Made by a program: the position numbers and the translations under genes. A stretch of 64,000 nucleotides of DNA from FACHB-T130 sp042747725 (GTDB taxonomy: Bacteria > Cyanobacteriota > Cyanobacteriia > Cyanobacteriales > FACHB-T130), in NCBI RefSeq assembly GCF_042747725.1, contig NZ_JBHZGO010000115.1, forward strand, positions 1 to 64,000, given 5' to 3'. Positions 60,971 through 64,000 of this stretch are shown here, one piece after another. The notes beneath the pieces were generated by a model that was given only the letters and a program-made list of their open reading frames with translations, was not told where the DNA came from and did not search any database. The number at the start of each line of letters is the position of its first letter. Position 1 is the stretch's first letter.

Positions 60971-62197
60971 ATGCCTACCTATATTGCTGATGTTCGGGAC
61001 TCTAAAGGAGCCGCTAAGAAAGACAAAATTGTTGCCGACTCCCTTGGCAATGCCCGCGACGCCCTGCGCGAAAAATGGGTTTCTGTTGCAAATATCAAAG
61101 AAACTCAAAGCTTTGACCTGAGCAAATTAAACCTAAAAGACTTCCAAACGTCTTTATCGAAGGTTACAGTCAAGGATAAAGCCGTCTTTTCTCGTCAATT
61201 TGCCGCGATGGTCAACGCGGGTGTGCCGATTGTTAGATGCTTGGGTGTGCTTTCCGAACAATGTACCAATCCCAAGCTCAAAAAAGCGCTTGTGGAAATT
61301 AGCTCTGAGGTTCAACAAGGTGTGAATCTCTCGGATGCTATGCGTAAACATCCGGATTGTTTCGATAATCTCTACGTCAGTATGGTGCAAGCCGGTGAGG
61401 TCGGCGGTGTCCTTGATGAGGTACTCAACCGATTAGCCAAAGTCCTAGAGGATATGGCACGCCTGCAAAACCAAGTCAAAGGGGCAATGGCATACCCCGT
61501 GGCGGTGGGAATCTTGGCCATCATTGTGTTTATTTGTATGACGGTGTTTTTGATCCCGATCTTTGCTGGCATCTTCAAAGATTTGGGGACAGAATTGCCT
61601 GCGCTGACCCTGTTCATGCTGTGGATCAGCGAAATCCTCAGAAGTTGGAAGATCATCATTCCTATCATCACTGTCATCGTTGCCTCTTTTCTTTACAGGC
61701 AGTATTACAAGACGCCGGTTGGTCGTGTGACGATGGATCGCTTTTTCTTGAAAATGCCGCTATTGGGTGACTTGAATGAGAAATCATGCATTGCTCGCTT
61801 TTGCCGCATTTTTGGAACCTTGACTCGTTCTGGAGTGCCCATTCTCACTTGCATGGATATTGTGAGAGATACGGCGGGGAACCAGGTAATTGCCAACGCG
61901 GTGGATGCAGCCAAGCTAGACATTCAACAGGGTGGGATGATGAGCTTAGCTTTGCAAAAAGAGCAAGTTTTCCCAATACTGGCAATTCAGATGATTAGTA
62001 TTGGGGAAGAGACAGGTCAGTTAGATGGCATGATGATGAAAGTGGCAGATTTCTATGAAGATGAGGTTGAGCAAGCGGTGAAAGCACTCACCAGTGTTCT
62101 GGAACCCATCATGATGGTGGTATTAGCGGGGATGGTAGCGGTGATTTTGCTTTCGATGTATCTCCCCATGTTTGCAGTGTTTGACAAACTAGGCTAA
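60971..62197 (+). CDS. pilC: Type IV pilus inner-membrane platform protein PilC
   Basis: PilC (type II secretion F family) transmits force from PilB/PilT to pilin in the inner membrane. The protein is 408 residues from ATG 60971, with GAGGTG 5 bases upstream. Two repeated T2SSF helical domains each open with F(S)RQFAAMVNAGVPIVRCL or CRIFGTLTRSGVPILTC. Three hydrophobic segments lie at about 175-200, 220-242 and 375-398. PLLGDLNEKSCIARFCR is typical. A hairpin (62220-62249) follows the stop. Confidence 0.95.
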   Translation: MPTYIADVRDSKGAAKKDKIVADSLGNARDALREKWVSVANIKETQSFDLSKLNLKDFQTSLSKVTVKDKAVFSRQFAAMVNAGVPIVRCLGVLSEQCTNPKLKKALVEISSEVQQGVNLSDAMRKHPDCFDNLYVSMVQAGEVGGVLDEVLNRLAKVLEDMARLQNQVKGAMAYPVAVGILAIIVFICMTVFLIPIFAGIFKDLGTELPALTLFMLWISEILRSWKIIIPIITVIVASFLYRQYYKTPVGRVTMDRFFLKMPLLGDLNEKSCIARFCRIFGTLTRSGVPILTCMDIVRDTAGNQVIANAVDAAKLDIQQGGMMSLALQKEQVFPILAIQMISIGEETGQLDGMMMKVADFYEDEVEQAVKALTSVLEPIMMVVLAGMVAVILLSMYLPMFAVFDKLG

Positions 62198-62219
62198 TCA
62201 ATTTCAGGTTTTGGATTTT

Positions 62220-62249
62220 TCTCATTCCTAGTTTTGTCTGGGAATGAGA
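62220..62249 (+). terminator. Hairpin after pilC (weak terminator candidate)
   Basis: TCTCATTCC (62220-62228) pairs with GGAATGAGA (62241-62249) across 12 bases. The downstream bases are TTTGGG, not a strong T-run, so termination may be partial. Confidence 0.4.
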
Positions 62250-62323
62250 TTTGGGATGGAGGGCTGATGGTACTTAACGATGACCTAATCTCCAATCTAA
62301 GATTGAAAATTTAAAATCAAAAT

Positions 62324-62911
62324 ATGTTTGTTAAGCAATCCTATTACGAAGCTAGCTTGGCGGAGTACAGTAACCTGTCTGGAGCGATCGCACTGCTCAA
62401 GCAGCACCGACCTTATCTGGAGATGATTCCCAGTATGCGCCGGTCTGAGGAGAGCGCGATCGCCATTCCTTTGCCGGTGGTGCGGATTCGCCATGCCATA
62501 TCTAAAGCAGAAAGCGGTGGCGTTGTCACATCTAGAGGGGAAGCGATTCGCTTGCCCTGTGATGTGGCAATTTTAATGTGTGACCCCGAATGGAAAATCA
62601 AAATGGGGGTGGAGATTTTTGTCTTCATCCACCGTCCCCAAGAAGACTTCTCCGAGTTGTTGAGTCGTTGGCGGCAGACGCAGGTGTGGCTGGACAAAGA
62701 ATATGAGTGGTTGATGCCGCCTCGCCATCAACACATTTTCAGCGAGGGCGCTGACAAGCTATATCCCTTGTTTGTGGGATTTCCAGAGACGCCAGAACGA
62801 ATTAAGCGAGGCTTAATGGGAGCCTGTCTCCCCTTTGTCATCCAGACACCAATGTTAGATGTTGAGGAGCAGGCACAGGAATCTTTTTTGCCTGAAAGTC
62901 CAAACCTTTGA
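62324..62911 (+). CDS. Conserved-looking cyanobacterial protein of unknown function
   Basis: The 195-residue protein has no signal peptide or membrane segment. A mixed alpha/beta middle carries AIRLPCDVAILMCDPEWKIK and VEIFVFIHRPQEDFSELLSR, and an acidic C-terminus follows. I recognise no catalytic motif. It follows pilC by 127 bp on the same strand, beyond a weak hairpin, so it may be expressed with the pil operon. A pilus-related role is only a guess from position. Confidence 0.65.
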   Translation: MFVKQSYYEASLAEYSNLSGAIALLKQHRPYLEMIPSMRRSEESAIAIPLPVVRIRHAISKAESGGVVTSRGEAIRLPCDVAILMCDPEWKIKMGVEIFVFIHRPQEDFSELLSRWRQTQVWLDKEYEWLMPPRHQHIFSEGADKLYPLFVGFPETPERIKRGLMGACLPFVIQTPMLDVEEQAQESFLPESPNL

Positions 62912-62963
62912 AGGTTGAAGCAGGTTGATGTGAGCTTCAACCTGCCCACTTTCAACCTGTTAA

Positions 62964-63986
62964 CTACTTGACAAACTGCGGCATGACTTCGGCGGCGGTA
63001 AACAAACCGTAGATGCCTCGACGATGGAGTGCTACTCCAGCTTTGAGATAACCGAAGGCAGGGCCGCAGACATTGGCTGCCATACTGGTTTCATCGCCAA
63101 GCGTGAAGGTATGGGTAGAAATCTTGCCTTCAAAGGTGCGACCCGTCACTTGGACATTTGTGCTGAGTGGTTTTTTGGGATTGCGGGTATCGACGACGCC
63201 GCCGACCGTAACGCGATCGCGCGGACAAATCCCAGCCAGCTCCAGCATCACATCATCAGCGTGTTCCATATTCTCCAGAGCCAGGATGCCGTTGGTTTGA
63301 TCCAGCAATGCTTCCACCTCGGCATCACTCATGGCTCTGGCGCGTTCCACATCGTAGCCTGGTAGATGGGCAATATCTTCCCGAATCGTCGCTCGGTAAG
63401 CTTCCCAATTTGCAATTCCTACCCCAAACGTAATCTTGACGCTGTGGATTTCGGCGTAACTTTGGGCGGCAAGAGCTGCTGCTGCTGTCAACAATCCAGG
63501 CGTCGCCCCACAGCCAGTCAGATAAGTAATTCCTGCTGCAAGAAGTTCCTCTTGCAGCTCCAGTAGCTGCTCGACAGCGCTGGTACGCTTCAGGGCGTCT
63601 ACCAGAACACCCTGCCAGCCGGATTGAATAAATTGCCGCGCAATGGACGCCATAAAGGTGTTGGGCAGATTGGGTAGCGCCAGGAAATATCCATCCACCG
63701 GCTTTGCTCGTTCCATTAAGTCCTGAATGCTCTGGCTGCTGAGGGTGCCTGTAGGCTCTAAATAGCCAAGCGTTCCTTGTGTCTGGTAAATCGCAATGCT
63801 GGCATCTGGATCTAACCCTTGGGCGGCGTAGGCATAACCTTTCTGGTCAGCCGCTGCCACCCAGATCATCTCGCGTTTTGGTGCCAGCACTCTGGCGGCA
63901 GCCTGCCCCAGTCCACCGAAGCCTAAGACGCCCACTCGAAGGGGGGTTGGGGAGTTGATTGAACCTGTGATTTGCTCTGCACTCAT
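62964..63986 (-). CDS. Saccharopine-dehydrogenase-like NAD(P)-binding oxidoreductase
   Basis: The 340-residue protein has the N-terminal Rossmann motif VGVLGFGGLGQAAARVLAPK. GYFLALPNLPNTFMASIA and VDALKRTSAVEQLLELQEEL follow, then YLTGCGATPGLLTAAAALAA, which is typical of saccharopine-dehydrogenase-like proteins. The true substrate is unknown; cyanobacteria do not use the saccharopine lysine pathway. The gene is complete, with its ATG 14 bp from the window edge, and is convergent with the unknown gene at 62324. Confidence 0.78.
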   Translation of the reverse strand: MSAEQITGSINSPTPLRVGVLGFGGLGQAAARVLAPKREMIWVAAADQKGYAYAAQGLDPDASIAIYQTQGTLGYLEPTGTLSSQSIQDLMERAKPVDGYFLALPNLPNTFMASIARQFIQSGWQGVLVDALKRTSAVEQLLELQEELLAAGITYLTGCGATPGLLTAAAALAAQSYAEIHSVKITFGVGIANWEAYRATIREDIAHLPGYDVERARAMSDAEVEALLDQTNGILALENMEHADDVMLELAGICPRDRVTVGGVVDTRNPKKPLSTNVQVTGRTFEGKISTHTFTLGDETSMAANVCGPAFGYLKAGVALHRRGIYGLFTAAEVMPQFVK

Positions 63987-64000
63987 AGCGTCTTCTTGCA

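Overview
The window looks like chromosome from a filamentous, probably hormogonium-forming or motile cyanobacterium. The HIP1 octamer GCGATCGC is scattered through genes and spacers. Raf1 (RuBisCO assembly), MenG (phylloquinone), a GUN4-domain kinase and the grpE-dnaK-dnaJ block divergent from pilB-pilT-pilC are all cyanobacterial signatures. Heptamer tandem repeats and small palindromic elements typical of large filamentous genomes are also present. I recognised no rRNA, tRNA, CRISPR array or complete insertion sequence.

Layout. (1) 1-7.6 kb: a lytic transglycosylase (slt), a methyltransferase and leucyl aminopeptidase (pepA). To their left is a decayed second copy of slt and pepA, followed by two opposed heptamer-repeat arrays. 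(2) 8.4-29.4 kb: a surface-glycan cluster. It holds two HpsE-like GT2 enzymes in tandem, more GT2/GT4 enzymes, three polytopic GT-C-like enzymes, a UbiA-type polyprenyl-phosphate phosphoribosyltransferase with a HAD phosphatase and an SMR-type carrier, and a nucleotide-sugar cassette (rfbF, lhgO, epimerase, C-methyltransferase, rfbC, 2OG-Fe(II) oxygenase, DUF4910 protein, SDR). It contains a fossil of rfbF-lhgO and ends in a broken GT2 gene. (3) 29.4-41 kb: a membrane protein, then an operon of an RsbQ-like hydrolase and two hybrid histidine kinases (the first split by a frameshift), a GT2, a pentapeptide-repeat kinase, and a kinase pseudogene interrupted by a MITE. (4) 41-51.2 kb: raf1, a response regulator, menG, a DUF445 protein, a kinase-GUN4 fusion, an exported methyltransferase, a nuclease-like protein, and two toxin-antitoxin loci whose toxin genes are both broken. 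(5) 51.2-64 kb: rsgA, tusA, dnaJ, dnaK and grpE on the minus strand, pilB-pilT-pilC on the plus strand, a conserved unknown and a saccharopine-dehydrogenase-like oxidoreductase.

How the genes may work together. The glycan cluster can be read as nucleotide-sugar modification in the cytoplasm (rfbF to rfbC), a lipid-linked pentose donor route (UbiA, HAD, SMR) feeding membrane GT-C enzymes, and soluble GT2/GT4 assembly. Together with the pil genes this fits polysaccharide-dependent surface motility, but that link is inference. The strongest candidate for an undescribed system is the RsbQ-like hydrolase overlapping a multi-sensor phosphorelay, because it resembles hydrolase-based small-molecule perception. 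The second is the polyprenyl-phosphate-pentose route.

A recurring theme is genome decay and repeat invasion. Four gene fossils can be read by eye (pepA, rfbF-lhgO, a membrane-protein C-terminus, a DUF4258 toxin). Repeat-derived DNA sits in frame inside both sensor kinases and at the 3' end of lhgO.
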